A stretch of 38,716 bases of DNA from an uncultured Oscillospiraceae bacterium. GTDB lineage: Bacteria; Bacillota; Clostridia; Oscillospirales; Ruminococcaceae. The notes under the pieces were generated by a model. The model had not been told where the DNA came from, searched no databases, and saw nothing but the letters and a program-made list of their open reading frames with translations. Below are positions 17,322 through 26,129 of the stretch, piece by piece. The stretch covers positions 1-38,716 of the forward strand of contig CANNTZ010000017.1 of the NCBI GenBank assembly GCA_947522735.1, given 5' to 3'. How positions within the stretch are numbered: the first letter of the stretch is position 1; each line of letters opens with the position of its first letter. Made by a program: the position numbers and the translations under genes.

Positions 17322-18122
17322 ATGAAAAAGCTTATTGTTATCGCACTTGCACTCGTTATGACCATCGCGCTGTTCGCAGGCTGCTCAAAGAGCGGCACCG
17401 TCTCGACCGACGGCTCGACCTCCATGGAAAAGGTGATCGGCGCGCTCGGCGAGGCCTTCATGCAAAACAACAGCGGCGTTACCTTCACCTATAATCCCAC
17501 CGGCTCCGGCTCCGGGATCAACGCGGTTGCCGAGGGACGCTGCGACATCGGGCTTTCGAGCAGGAGCCTCAAGAATGAGGAAAAGGCAAAGGGCCTAAAG
17601 GAGACCGTCCTTGCCTACGACGGCATTGCCATCATCGTCAACCCGGACAACCCCGTATCCGATCTGACTCTCGAGCAGCTCAGCGCCATATACACAGGCG
17701 AGATTGTCAACTGGAAAGAGCTTGGCGGCAACGACGCTCAGATCGTACTGATCGGACGCGAGGCGGGCAGCGGCACCCGGGACGGCTTTGAATCCATCAC
17801 CGGCACGCAGGATGCCTGCAAATACCGTCAGGAGCTGACCTCCACCGGCGACGTCATAGCAACCGTGTCGCAGAACCCCGACGCCATCGGCTACGCCTCC
17901 CTCGCGGCCATAAAGGACACCGTCAAGGCGCTCACCGTCGGCGGCGTCGCCCCCACCGAGGACACCGTCAAGGACGGCAGCTACGTTATCCAGCGTCCTT
18001 TCGTGCTGGTGACGAAGGAGGGCGTGACGCTCTCCCAGCCCGCACAGAAATTCTTCGATTACGCCACCTCCTCCGAGGCCTCCGAGATAATCGCAAAGGC
18101 CGGAGCCGTAGCCGCCAACTGA
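17322..18122 (+). CDS. pstS: Phosphate ABC transporter substrate-binding lipoprotein
   Basis: A 266-residue lipoprotein that captures phosphate outside the cell. The signal peptide ends in the lipobox LFAGC (Cys21). The start at 17322 is fixed by an AAAGGAGAT site and by this signal; an earlier in-frame start would bury it. Phosphate-site motifs are present: DGSTSMEKV near the start of the mature part, GSGSGINAV, and GREAGSGTRDGFE. It is the first gene of pstS-C-A-B-phoU-phoP-phoR. A hairpin between it and pstC probably lowers downstream expression. Confidence 0.95.
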   Translation: MKKLIVIALALVMTIALFAGCSKSGTVSTDGSTSMEKVIGALGEAFMQNNSGVTFTYNPTGSGSGINAVAEGRCDIGLSSRSLKNEEKAKGLKETVLAYDGIAIIVNPDNPVSDLTLEQLSAIYTGEIVNWKELGGNDAQIVLIGREAGSGTRDGFESITGTQDACKYRQELTSTGDVIATVSQNPDAIGYASLAAIKDTVKALTVGGVAPTEDTVKDGSYVIQRPFVLVTKEGVTLSQPAQKFFDYATSSEASEIIAKAGAVAAN

Positions 18123-18136
18123 AAAAACCGTCCGAA

Positions 18137-18164
18137 CCGGCAGGAGCAACGCGTCTCCTGCCGG
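18137..18164 (+). terminator. pstS-pstC intergenic hairpin (partial terminator or mRNA stabiliser)
   Basis: CCGGCAGGAG (18137-18146) and CTCCTGCCGG (18155-18164) form a perfect 10-pair stem with an 8-base loop. No real T run follows, so readthrough is expected. Such hairpins keep binding-protein mRNA in excess over permease mRNA. Confidence 0.6.
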
Positions 18165-18207
18165 ACTGTTTGAGCGAAGCAAACAAACTTGTATCAGAGG
18201 AATGGCT

Positions 18208-19110
18208 ATGAAGAAAAAAAACAAAGCACAGTCGCTCCGGCGCAGAAGAAGGCTCTTTGAATTTGCCGTCCATGCGCTCTTTCTGCTGCTCGGGCTGATA
18301 ACCGTGGGCTTCGTGCTGCTGATAACTGTCTACCTGATAATCTCCGGTATACCGGCGATACGCGAGATCGGCCTCGTACCGTTCCTGTTCGGAAAGGTGT
18401 GGGCCTCCACCGCCAAAACCACCGAGCCGTCCTACGGCATCCTCCCGTTCATCCTGACAAGCGTCTACGGCACCGCCGGAGCCATTGTGCTCGGCGTGCC
18501 GGTCGGATTTTTGACGGCGGTCTTTCTTGCAAAGGTTGCGCCGCCAAGGGTCAAGGCGGTCATGCAGGCGGCGATAAACCTGCTGGCCGGCATCCCCTCT
18601 GTGGTCTACGGCCTTGTCGGTATGCTGGTGCTGGTTCCGGGCATCAGGCGGTTGTTCAATATTCCGGACGGCGCAAGCCTGCTTGCGGCGATTATCGTCC
18701 TTGCGATAATGATACTGCCGTCGATAATCAAGGTGTCAATCACGGCTCTCGAGGCGGTGCCGAAAGAATACGAGGACGCGTCGCTGGCGCTCGGCGCAAC
18801 GCCGGTCGAGACCTACTTCCGGGTATCGGTTCCGGCGGCGAAAAGCGGGATAGCGGCTGCGGTCGTGCTCGGCGTCGGACGCGCGATAGGCGAGGCGATG
18901 GCGGTCATGATGGTCTCCGGCAATGCGGCGAATATGCCGCGGCTCTTCGAGAGCGTGCGCTTCCTGACAACCGCCGTCGCGAGCGAAATGTCCTATTCCA
19001 GCGGACTCCAGCAGCAGGCGTTGTTCTCGATAGCGCTGGTGCTGTTCCTGTTCATCATGCTGATAAACGCCACGCTGAACTTCTTCCTCAAGCGTGACCG
19101 GGAGGATTGA
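18208..19110 (+). CDS. pstC: Phosphate ABC transporter permease PstC
   Basis: A 300-residue permease. The ATG at 18208 is spaced six bases from AGAGGA; the ATG at 18202 is too close to it. After a basic N-terminus (KKKNKAQSLRRRRR) come about six transmembrane helices. PstC-type sequences include 'FLFGKVWAST', 'YGILPFILTSVYGT', 'INLLAGIPSVVYGLVGM' and the EAA loop 'YEDASLALGATPVETYFRVSVPAA'. It pairs with PstA, whose gene starts two bases after its stop. Confidence 0.94.
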   Translation: MKKKNKAQSLRRRRRLFEFAVHALFLLLGLITVGFVLLITVYLIISGIPAIREIGLVPFLFGKVWASTAKTTEPSYGILPFILTSVYGTAGAIVLGVPVGFLTAVFLAKVAPPRVKAVMQAAINLLAGIPSVVYGLVGMLVLVPGIRRLFNIPDGASLLAAIIVLAIMILPSIIKVSITALEAVPKEYEDASLALGATPVETYFRVSVPAAKSGIAAAVVLGVGRAIGEAMAVMMVSGNAANMPRLFESVRFLTTAVASEMSYSSGLQQQALFSIALVLFLFIMLINATLNFFLKRDRED

Positions 19111-19112
19111 CG

Positions 19113-19976
19113 ATGCAAAACAAAAGTCTTTCCGCAAAGCGCCGCACCTACGCTGCCGTCATGAAAGCGCTGATGCTCATATCGTCCGGGCTGACCTTTG
19201 CGCTGGTGCTGTTTCTCATCTGCTACGTAATGGCGCGCGGCCTCCCGAGCATCTCATGGAAGCTGATCTCCGGCTCGCCAAGCTATCTCACCGATGAAAT
19301 CGGCATCCTGCCGGACATCCTCAACACGCTCTATATCGTTCTCGCCGCCGTCGTGATCGTTGTGCCGCTGGGCGCCGGAGCGGCCGTCTATCTCAACGAA
19401 TACGCCCGGAACAAGCGGCTGGTCGGAGTGATAGAATACGCCGCCGAGACGCTCTCCGGCATCCCGTCGATAATATACGGCCTTGTCGGGATGCTGTTCT
19501 TCTGCGAGTTCATGCAAATGGGCACCTCTCTGCTGGCAGGCGCGCTGACGCTTGTGATAATGAATCTGCCAACCATCATGCGCACCACCCAGGAGAGCCT
19601 TAAAACTGTCCCGCAGAGCTACCGCGAGGGTGCGTTCGGACTGGGCGCGGGCAAGTGGCGCGTCATACGAACAGTCGTGCTGCCCGGCTGCATTGACGGC
19701 GTAATCACCGGCTGCATCCTCTCGATAGGCCGTATCCTCGGCGAATCGGCGGCGCTGCTGTTCACGGCAGGCTTTGCGCACACGCTCAACGGGCTGTTCA
19801 AGGGCCTTCGCAGTTCCGGAGCGACGCTGACCGTCGCGCTCTATATGTATGCCAAGGAGCAGGGCGAGTTCAGCGTGGCGTTTGCGATAGCCGCGATACT
19901 GATGGCGCTGACGCTGCTGATAAACCTTGCGGCGGATCTGGTCTCAAGATATTTCAAGAGGAGAAAAAAGCTATGA
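19113..19976 (+). CDS. pstA: Phosphate ABC transporter permease PstA
   Basis: A 287-residue permease. The ATG at 19113 follows GGGAGGA, which lies within the end of pstC; the TTG at 19107 is less likely. There are about six transmembrane helices. Landmarks are 'AETLSGIPSIIYGLVGMLFF', 'IMNLPTIMRTTQESLKTVP' and the EAA loop 'YREGAFGLGAGKWRVIRTVVLPG'. Its stop overlaps the pstB start by four bases. Confidence 0.94.
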   Translation: MQNKSLSAKRRTYAAVMKALMLISSGLTFALVLFLICYVMARGLPSISWKLISGSPSYLTDEIGILPDILNTLYIVLAAVVIVVPLGAGAAVYLNEYARNKRLVGVIEYAAETLSGIPSIIYGLVGMLFFCEFMQMGTSLLAGALTLVIMNLPTIMRTTQESLKTVPQSYREGAFGLGAGKWRVIRTVVLPGCIDGVITGCILSIGRILGESAALLFTAGFAHTLNGLFKGLRSSGATLTVALYMYAKEQGEFSVAFAIAAILMALTLLINLAADLVSRYFKRRKKL

Positions 19977-20728
19977 GAAATATTATCTCCGTTCACGACC
20001 TCTGCCTGTGGTACGGCAATCATCAGGCGCTGAAAAATATAACCATAGATATTCCGGAAAAGAGCATAACCGCGCTGATCGGCCCGTCAGGCTGCGGCAA
20101 ATCCACCTTTCTCAAGACGCTCGACCGCATGAACGACCTCATTCCCGGTGTGAAAATCACCGGCCGGGTCGATTACGACGGCATGAACATCTTTGCGCCC
20201 TCGACCGACGTAAACGAGCTGCGCCGTCGTGTCGGCATGGTGTTCCAGAAGCCAAACCCGTTCCCGATGAGCATCTATGACAACATCGCCTACGGCCCGC
20301 GCACCCATGGCGTTCGCGGCAAGGCAAAGCTGGACGATATCGTCGAGCGCTCGCTGCGCGATGCTGCCATTTGGGACGAGGTCAAGGACAGGCTGCGCAA
20401 AAACGCGCTTGGGCTGTCCGGAGGTCAGCAGCAGAGGCTGTGCATTGCGCGCGCCCTCGCCGTCAAGCCTGATGTGCTTCTGATGGACGAGCCGACAAGC
20501 GCGCTCGACCCGATCTCCACCTCAAAAATTGAGGAGCTTGCGATGCAGCTCAAGGAGAGCTACACCATCGTCATCGTCACACACAACATGCAGCAGGCGG
20601 TTCGCATATCGGACAACACCGCGTTCTTCCTGCTCGGCGAGTTAGTGGAATACGGCGACACCGAGAAGCTGTTCTCGCAGCCGCGAGACAGGCGTACCGA
20701 GGATTATATTACAGGGAGGTTCGGATAA
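19973..20728 (+). CDS. pstB: Phosphate ABC transporter ATP-binding protein
   Basis: A 251-residue ATPase. Walker A is GPSGCGKST (about residue 36), the Q-loop is MVFQKPNPFPMSIYDNIAYGPR (a PstB hallmark), the signature is LSGGQQQRLCIARAL and Walker B is VLLMDEPTSALDP. The switch region is VTHNMQQAVRISD and the C-terminal 'TEDYITGRFG' is typical. The start ATG lies in the pstA stop (ATGA), with GAGGAG upstream. Its TAA shares a base with the phoU ATG. Confidence 0.96.
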   Translation: MRNIISVHDLCLWYGNHQALKNITIDIPEKSITALIGPSGCGKSTFLKTLDRMNDLIPGVKITGRVDYDGMNIFAPSTDVNELRRRVGMVFQKPNPFPMSIYDNIAYGPRTHGVRGKAKLDDIVERSLRDAAIWDEVKDRLRKNALGLSGGQQQRLCIARALAVKPDVLLMDEPTSALDPISTSKIEELAMQLKESYTIVIVTHNMQQAVRISDNTAFFLLGELVEYGDTEKLFSQPRDRRTEDYITGRFG

Positions 20729-21372
20729 TGAGAAGCCGTTTTGACGAGCAGCTCGCCCAGCTAAACCGCGAGATGATCGAGATGGGCGCGCTGTGCGAGG
20801 AGGCCATAGCGCTTGCCTCCAAGGCGTTGACTGAGGGCGACGTCACGCTCGCAGCAAGGGTGGCGCCGCTGGACGCCGAGATAGACCAGAAGGAACGCAA
20901 CATCGAATCCATGTGCCTCAAGCTGCTTTTGCAGCAGCAGCCGGTCGCAAAGGATCTGCGTCAGATATCGGCGGCGCTCAAGATGATAACCGACATGGAG
21001 CGTATCGGCGACCAGGCGGAGGATATTGCGGAGATAGTCGCCTTTCTCAACGGCCGCAGCGCCGAAAACGACGACATTCTGCGCGAAATGGCACGCGCCA
21101 CAATAAATATGGTCACACAAAGCGTTGACGCTTACGTAAAACGTGATATAATATTAGCAGAGCAGGTCGTCGCCGGGGACGACACGGTGGACGGCTACTT
21201 CGATCAGGTCAAGCGCAGCCTGATAAGGAAGATTTCCGAAAACCCCGGCGACGGAGAATATGCGCTGGACATCCTGATGATAGCGAAATATTTCGAGCGC
21301 ATCGGCGACCACGCGGTGAATCTTGCGGAATGGGTCATCTTCTCGGTGACCGGCACACATAAGGAGGGCTGA
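20728..21372 (+). CDS. phoU: Phosphate signalling complex protein PhoU
   Basis: A 214-residue all-helical protein that couples the Pst transporter to the PhoR kinase and limits phosphate uptake. It has two PhoU repeats, each with the conserved metal-binding helix pattern: 'LKMITDMERIGDQAEDIAEI' (about residues 88-107) and 'LMIAKYFERIGDHAVNLAEWV' (about 185-205). The family usually has 210-230 residues. It sits between pstB (TAATG overlap) and phoP (two-base gap). Confidence 0.95.
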   Translation: MRSRFDEQLAQLNREMIEMGALCEEAIALASKALTEGDVTLAARVAPLDAEIDQKERNIESMCLKLLLQQQPVAKDLRQISAALKMITDMERIGDQAEDIAEIVAFLNGRSAENDDILREMARATINMVTQSVDAYVKRDIILAEQVVAGDDTVDGYFDQVKRSLIRKISENPGDGEYALDILMIAKYFERIGDHAVNLAEWVIFSVTGTHKEG

Positions 21373-21374
21373 GC

Positions 21375-22049
21375 ATGATCTGGTGCGTTGAGGACGACGT
21401 CAGCATACGCGATATCGAGGTCTACGCCTTACAGGCAACCGGCTTTGAGGCGCGCGGCTTTGCGGACGGCGCCGGGTGCTGGGAGGCGCTTCAGGGCGAA
21501 GCTCCGGAGCTCATCGTGCTGGACGTCATGCTTCCCGGCATCGACGGAATAGAGCTGCTTCGCCGCATCAGAGCGTCGGCGCGCCTTTCAGCCATACCCG
21601 TCGTCATGGCGACGGCAAGAGGCGCGGAATACGACAGGATAAAGGGACTTGATCTCGGCGCGGACTACTACCTTGTCAAGCCGTTCGGCGTGATGGAGCT
21701 TGTCTCCTGCGTCAAGGCAGTGCTGCGCCGCTGTTCGCCCCGGAAGCCGGAAAAGCTGCTGGCCACAGGCGGCCTTGCCGTCAATCTTGACGAGCACACC
21801 GTCACCGTGGACGGCGCACGCGTTGCGCTCACTCTCAAGGAATTTGAGCTGCTGCGGCTGTTTCTCTCCCATCCCGGCGCCGCGTTCACCCGCGAGCAGC
21901 TCATGGAAAACGTCTGGGGCACCGATTATTGCGGCGAAACGCGCACGGTGGATATGCACATCAAAACTCTGCGCCAGAAGCTCGGCGGCTACGGCGGCCT
22001 CATCGAGACCGTCCGCGGCGTCGGCTACCGTTTGGAGGCGAAGGCTTGA
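21375..22049 (+). CDS. phoP: Phosphate-regulon response regulator, OmpR/PhoB type
   Basis: A 224-residue two-domain regulator. The receiver domain (about 1-115) has acidic residues Glu6-Asp7-Asp8, the phosphorylated Asp50 in VLDVMLPG, and the conserved Lys in YLVKPF. The winged-helix DNA-binding domain (about 128-222) shows 'LTLKEFELLRLFLSHPGAAFTREQLMENVWG' and 'TVDMHIKTLRQKLG...IETVRGVGYRLE'. An AAGGAGGG site precedes the ATG. The neighbouring kinase begins one base after its stop. Its likely targets include the TTTACAT repeats upstream of pstS. Phosphate control is inferred from position; the sequence alone says only OmpR type. Confidence 0.9.
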   Translation: MIWCVEDDVSIRDIEVYALQATGFEARGFADGAGCWEALQGEAPELIVLDVMLPGIDGIELLRRIRASARLSAIPVVMATARGAEYDRIKGLDLGADYYLVKPFGVMELVSCVKAVLRRCSPRKPEKLLATGGLAVNLDEHTVTVDGARVALTLKEFELLRLFLSHPGAAFTREQLMENVWGTDYCGETRTVDMHIKTLRQKLGGYGGLIETVRGVGYRLEAKA

Positions 22050-22050
22050 C

Positions 22051-23745
22051 ATGACGAAAAAGATATTCAGATCGATATTTCTTGCGGCGGGCAGCGTGCT
22101 TCTCGCAAGCTTTGTGATAATCATGGGCTGCCTGTATGCATACTTCGGAAGCTTGCAGGAAAGCCAGATCCGCGACGAGCTTGCTCTTGCAGCGGTATCC
22201 GTCAGCGAGGGCGGTACCGATTATCTCAGCCGAATAGATTCCGACCGCTACCGCCTGACCTGGATTGCCGCCGACGGCAGCGTCATTTACGACACCAGCG
22301 CCGACGCCGGAACGCTCGACAACCACGCCGGGCGCGACGAAATCAGAGAGGCGCTTGAACACGGCGACGGCAAGAGCGTACGCTATTCCTCAACGCTGCT
22401 TGAAAAGACGATGTACTGTGCCAAAAGGCTGGACGACGGAACGGTGCTGCGCATATCGGTCGGCCGTGCGTCGGTGGGCGTGCTGCTGCTGGGGATGCTC
22501 TGGCCGGTGCTGACGGTGCTTGCGGTCGCGTTCGCGCTCTCCGCGCTGCTTGCGAGCCGCCTTTCACGCAGAATCGTCGCGCCGCTCAACAGCCTTGATC
22601 TTGACCATCCGCTTGACAACGAGGCCTACGAGGAGCTTTCCCCGCTGCTTGGACGCATAAACCGCCAGCACAAGCAGATCACCGCACAGCTTCGCGAGCT
22701 GCAACGCAAGACGGATGAATTCGACCACATCATCCGCAACATGCGCGAGGGCCTTGTGCTGCTCGACAACAAGGGCTGCGTGCTCAGCATCAACCCGGCG
22801 GCACAAAAGCTGTTCGGCACCGACGCCTCCTGCACCGGGTGCGACTTTCTCACGGTGGATCGCAGCCACGATATGAGCGCGGCTATCCGTCACGCGATGA
22901 AGGACGGCCACAGCGAGCTGCGTGCCGAACGCGCGGGGCTAATCTACCGCTTCAACATCAGCCGCATCGACTCGGCCGGAAACGCTATCGGCGCGGTCAT
23001 CCTCACGTTCGATATCACCGAACAGGAGAACGCCGAGCAGAGCCGCCGCGAGTTCACCGCCAACGTCTCCCACGAGCTGAAAACTCCGCTCCAAGGCATT
23101 ATCGGAAGCGCCGAGCTCATCGAAAGCGGCATGGCAAAGCCGGAGGACATCCCCCGCTTCGTTGGGCATATCCGCCGCGAGGCACAGCGAATGGTCACGC
23201 TGATAGGCGATATCATACGCCTCTCGCAGCTTGACGAGGGCATAGACATGCCGTGCGAGACATTCGACCTGCTCGACGTCGCAGACGAAGCCGCGAACGA
23301 TCTGCGTGCCGGAGCGGAGAAGAAAAACGTAACGCTGAGCGTCTCCGGCGCCCCGGTCATGATGACCGGCGTGCGCCGCCTGATATATGAGACAATCTAC
23401 AACCTTGTCGACAACGCGATAAAGTACGATCATCCGGGCGGACGCGCCGATATCCGCGTTGAAGCGGGCGACGGTACGGCGGCGGTCACCGTCAGCGACG
23501 ACGGCATCGGCATTGCGCCGGAATATCAGAGCCGCATATTCGAGCGCTTCTTCCGCGTGGACAAGAGCCGCTCCAAGGCATCCGGCGGCACCGGGCTCGG
23601 GCTGTCGATAGTCAAGCACGCGGTGCAGTATCACGGCGGAAAGCTCAAGCTGCAAAGCTCCCCCGGCAAGGGCACGTCGATACGCGTTGAATTTCCGGCT
23701 TACGACGCTCCAAGCAGGCGGGAGCCGGCCGACAAAATCGTATAA
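22051..23745 (+). CDS. phoR: Phosphate-regulon sensor histidine kinase
   Basis: A 564-residue membrane kinase. The ATG at 22051 lies one base past the phoP stop; a frame extending far upstream through phoP is an artefact. Transmembrane helix 1 is at about residues 8-32. An extracytoplasmic sensor loop of about 105 residues follows, then helix 2 at about 142-166. Next come a PAS domain (about 220-325, 'MREGLVLLDNKGCVLSINPAAQKLFG'), a HisKA domain with His341 in FTANVSHELKTPLQGI, and an ATPase domain. The N-box starts at Asn451 (NLVDNAIKYD); the G-boxes are DDGIGIAP and GGTGLGLSIVK. This is the classic PhoR plan. Confidence 0.92.
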   Translation: MTKKIFRSIFLAAGSVLLASFVIIMGCLYAYFGSLQESQIRDELALAAVSVSEGGTDYLSRIDSDRYRLTWIAADGSVIYDTSADAGTLDNHAGRDEIREALEHGDGKSVRYSSTLLEKTMYCAKRLDDGTVLRISVGRASVGVLLLGMLWPVLTVLAVAFALSALLASRLSRRIVAPLNSLDLDHPLDNEAYEELSPLLGRINRQHKQITAQLRELQRKTDEFDHIIRNMREGLVLLDNKGCVLSINPAAQKLFGTDASCTGCDFLTVDRSHDMSAAIRHAMKDGHSELRAERAGLIYRFNISRIDSAGNAIGAVILTFDITEQENAEQSRREFTANVSHELKTPLQGIIGSAELIESGMAKPEDIPRFVGHIRREAQRMVTLIGDIIRLSQLDEGIDMPCETFDLLDVADEAANDLRAGAEKKNVTLSVSGAPVMMTGVRRLIYETIYNLVDNAIKYDHPGGRADIRVEAGDGTAAVTVSDDGIGIAPEYQSRIFERFFRVDKSRSKASGGTGLGLSIVKHAVQYHGGKLKLQSSPGKGTSIRVEFPAYDAPSRREPADKIV

Positions 23746-23819
23746 TAAGCATAAATGCAGGCTCCCAGCAATGAGAGCCGCATTTGCATATCCAAATAAA
23801 AACGGGAGGAAATGGAAAA

Positions 23820-24620
23820 ATGGAGGAATTGAGGAGTAAAAAGGGCTTCATATGCGATATGGACGGCGTGATCTATCACGGCAACAAGCTGCTGCCCGGC
23901 GTAAAAGAGTTCGTCGAATGGCTATATAAAGAGGAGAAACACTTTCTGTTTTTGACAAATTCGTCGGAGCGCTCGCCGAAAGAGCTTCAGCAGAAGCTCA
24001 AGCGTATGGGACTTGAGGTGGATGAGAACCATTTTTACACCAGCGCGCTCGCAACCGCACGGTTCATCAGCTCGCAGGCGCCCGGATGCAGCGCCTATGT
24101 CATCGGCGGCGCAGGCCTTATCATGGCTCTGCACGACAAGGGGATAACCATGAACGATATCGACCCGGACTACGTCATCATCGGCGAGGGCAACACCTAT
24201 AATTACGAGAACATCCTCAAGGCGGTGCGTCTGGTCATGCGCGGCGCCAAGCTCATCGGCACCAACAGCGACCTCACCGGCCCCTCCGAGGAGGGCATCA
24301 TCCCCGCCTGCCGCGCGATGATAGCTCCCATCGAGATGGCGACCGGCCAAAACGCCTACTTTATCGGCAAGCCGAACCCTCTGATGATGCGCACCGGCCT
24401 GCGCATCCTCGGCGTCCACTCCGAGGACGCGGTTATGATCGGCGACCGCATGGACACCGACATGGTCGCCGGCATAGAGAGCGGCCTTGACACCGTACTG
24501 GTGCTCTCAGGCGTGACCACTCGCAGCGATATCAAACGCTTCCCCTATCGTCCGCGCCTTGTGCTCAACGGCGTCGGAGATATCCCCGATATGCTCTGCC
24601 AGCCCGCCGCACAGGACTGA
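23820..24620 (+). CDS. HAD-IIA family phosphatase (NagD/AraL-like)
   Basis: A 266-residue cytoplasmic phosphatase. The ATG at 23820 has GGGAGG about ten bases upstream. HAD motif I is CDMDGVIYHG with nucleophile and acid Asp residues. Motif II is LFLTNSSERS, motif III is the Lys of GKPNPLMM, and motif IV is GDRMDTDMVAG. The C2 cap between motifs II and III defines the IIA subgroup, which acts on small phosphorylated metabolites (sugar, glycolate or nitrophenyl phosphates). The preferred substrate cannot be read. It follows phoR by 74 bases on the same strand and might be part of the phosphate response, but no PhoP box was seen directly before it. Confidence 0.9.
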   Translation: MEELRSKKGFICDMDGVIYHGNKLLPGVKEFVEWLYKEEKHFLFLTNSSERSPKELQQKLKRMGLEVDENHFYTSALATARFISSQAPGCSAYVIGGAGLIMALHDKGITMNDIDPDYVIIGEGNTYNYENILKAVRLVMRGAKLIGTNSDLTGPSEEGIIPACRAMIAPIEMATGQNAYFIGKPNPLMMRTGLRILGVHSEDAVMIGDRMDTDMVAGIESGLDTVLVLSGVTTRSDIKRFPYRPRLVLNGVGDIPDMLCQPAAQD

Positions 24621-24643
24621 CCCGACCCGAAAGGAGCCTTTTT

Positions 24644-25345
24644 ATGCCCTCCTGCCGAGTTGCCATCTGTGACGACTCCCCCGTGGATTCCGGCTACATA
24701 AACGGCCTACTGCTCCAGTGGGCACTCTCCCGCAATATCACCGCCGCCGCAGATATCTTCCCCTCCGCAGAGAGCTTTCTCTTCCGCTATGAGGACGACC
24801 CCGGCTTTGACATATTGCTGCTCGACATCGAGATGACCGGCATGGACGGCGTGACTATGGCGAAAAAGCTGCGCGCTGTCAACGGGAGCATACAGATAAT
24901 CTTCGTCACCGGCTATTCCGACTATATCGCGGACGGCTACGACGTGGCGGCGCTGCATTACCTGATGAAGCCGGTCGATCCCGTCAAGCTGTTCACGGTG
25001 CTCGACCGCGCTATTGAGAAGCTGCGGCAGAGCGAGCGCTGCCTCACTCTTGAGCTGCCCGACGGCGCCGTGCGCATACCGCTCCACGAGATACGCTATC
25101 TCGCCGTGCGCCAGAACTATGTCACCGTCCACGCCGGAGAGGACTATACCGTCAGGCGCACCCTCGGCGACTTTGAACGCGAGCTTGGCGACGGCTTTTT
25201 CCGCGCCGGACGTGCGATCATCGTGAATCTGCGGCGTATCCGCCGCGTCACACGCACCGACGTCCACCTTGACGACGGCTCTACCCTGCCGCTTCCGCGC
25301 GGCATATACGAGCCGCTCAACCGTGCGATAATCGCGCGCACCTGA
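24644..25345 (+). CDS. LytTR-family response regulator
   Basis: A 233-residue regulator. The receiver domain (about 1-120) has Asp10-Asp11 (ICDDSPVDS), phosphorylated Asp61 in LLLDIEMTGMDG, and Lys in YLMKPVDP. The LytTR DNA-binding domain (about 133-232) shows 'IPLHEIRYLAVRQNYVTVHAGEDYTVRRTLGDFE' and 'FFRAGRAIIVNLRRIRRV'. AAAGGAG lies upstream. LytTR regulators (AgrA, LytR, ComE) often control peptide-linked behaviours. The next gene, 24 bases on, encodes a GHKL kinase-like partner. Confidence 0.92.
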   Translation: MPSCRVAICDDSPVDSGYINGLLLQWALSRNITAAADIFPSAESFLFRYEDDPGFDILLLDIEMTGMDGVTMAKKLRAVNGSIQIIFVTGYSDYIADGYDVAALHYLMKPVDPVKLFTVLDRAIEKLRQSERCLTLELPDGAVRIPLHEIRYLAVRQNYVTVHAGEDYTVRRTLGDFERELGDGFFRAGRAIIVNLRRIRRVTRTDVHLDDGSTLPLPRGIYEPLNRAIIART

Positions 25346-25369
25346 TACTCCGACAAAAGGAGACGTAAT

Positions 25370-26020
25370 ATGAAGCTGCTCTCCAAGCTGATCGACCGCC
25401 GGATCGCCGCCTATCAGCGCGAGCTTATCGAGACGCACTACCGCGAGGTGGATAACATGTACCGCCAGATTCGCGGCTGGCGGCATGACTACCGTAACCA
25501 CATCCAGCTCATGAAGGCCCTTGCCGAGCACGGCGACCTTGACGGCATCCGCTCCTATCTCGATCTTCTCGAAACCGACCTGAGCACCGTAGATATTGCG
25601 GTCAAGACCGGCAACGCAATGGCGGACGCCATACTCAACAGCAAGATATCGCTGGCACGCTCCAAAGGCATCGAGGTCAATGTGGACGCGCACATCCCCG
25701 TTAAGCTCAAGACCTCCGAGCTCGACCTTTGCTGCATCATAGGCAACCTGTTCGACAACGCCATCGAGGCGAGTATGCCGCTGCCCCCGGAAAATCGGCT
25801 CATCCGCGTCTATATGGACATGAAGAACACCCAGCTCTATATCTCCTTCACCAACCTCACCGCCGTTAAAAAGCAGACGCGCTTTCTCACCTCAAAGGGG
25901 GCAGGGCACGGCTTCGGGCTTGTGCGCATCGACAGCATCGTCGAGCGCCTCGACGGCTATCTCAGCCGCAACTCCGAGGACGGCGCGTTCACGACGGAGA
26001 TACTTATTCCGCAGGAATAG
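25370..26020 (+). CDS. Soluble GHKL-type sensor kinase-like protein without a membrane domain
   Basis: A 216-residue protein with an AGGAGA site before the ATG. It has a helical hairpin with the His box WRHDYRNHIQLMKAL (His39), like the AgrC/Spo0B-type phosphorylation helix. The GHKL ATPase motifs follow: N-box GNLFDNAIEA and G-box GAGHGFGLVRIDSIVERLDGYL. AgrC-like kinases normally carry five to seven N-terminal membrane helices; here there are only about 25 residues before the dimerisation helix. It may sense an internal signal, work with a separate membrane protein (perhaps the ABC pair) or act as a phosphotransfer protein. It is paired with the LytTR gene. Confidence 0.85.
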   Translation: MKLLSKLIDRRIAAYQRELIETHYREVDNMYRQIRGWRHDYRNHIQLMKALAEHGDLDGIRSYLDLLETDLSTVDIAVKTGNAMADAILNSKISLARSKGIEVNVDAHIPVKLKTSELDLCCIIGNLFDNAIEASMPLPPENRLIRVYMDMKNTQLYISFTNLTAVKKQTRFLTSKGAGHGFGLVRIDSIVERLDGYLSRNSEDGAFTTEILIPQE

Positions 26021-26031
26021 CGTCCGCTTTG

Positions 26032-26065
26032 CAATTCGTCCCCGGAAAACGACAATTCGTCCCCG
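26032..26065 (+). repeat. 13-base direct repeat in the GHKL-ABC gap
   Basis: CAATTCGTCCCCG occurs at 26032-26044 and again at 26053-26065, a 21-base period (two helical turns). The second copy is also the left arm of the terminator hairpin. It may be a regulator site or a by-product of duplication. Confidence 0.6.
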
Positions 26066-26088
26066 AAGCGTGCCGGGGACGATTTTTT
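26058..26088 (+). terminator. Intrinsic terminator after the GHKL gene
   Basis: CGTCCCCG (26058-26065) pairs with CGGGGACG (26074-26081), followed by ATTTTTT. It ends the LytTR-GHKL unit just before the promoter of the ABC pair. Confidence 0.8.
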
Positions 26089-26089
26089 G

Positions 26090-26098
26090 TGCTATAAT
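26090..26098 (+). promoter_or_regulatory. Extended -10 promoter of the ABC exporter pair
   Basis: TGCTATAAT (26090-26098) is an extended -10 element, with TG one base before a perfect TATAAT. No good -35 box is present; the terminator stem occupies that region. Absence of a -35 suggests the promoter may need an activator, possibly the LytTR regulator. Confidence 0.5.
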
Positions 26099-26129
26099 AT
26101 GCTCACATTCAGCGAAAGGACGACGGCTT

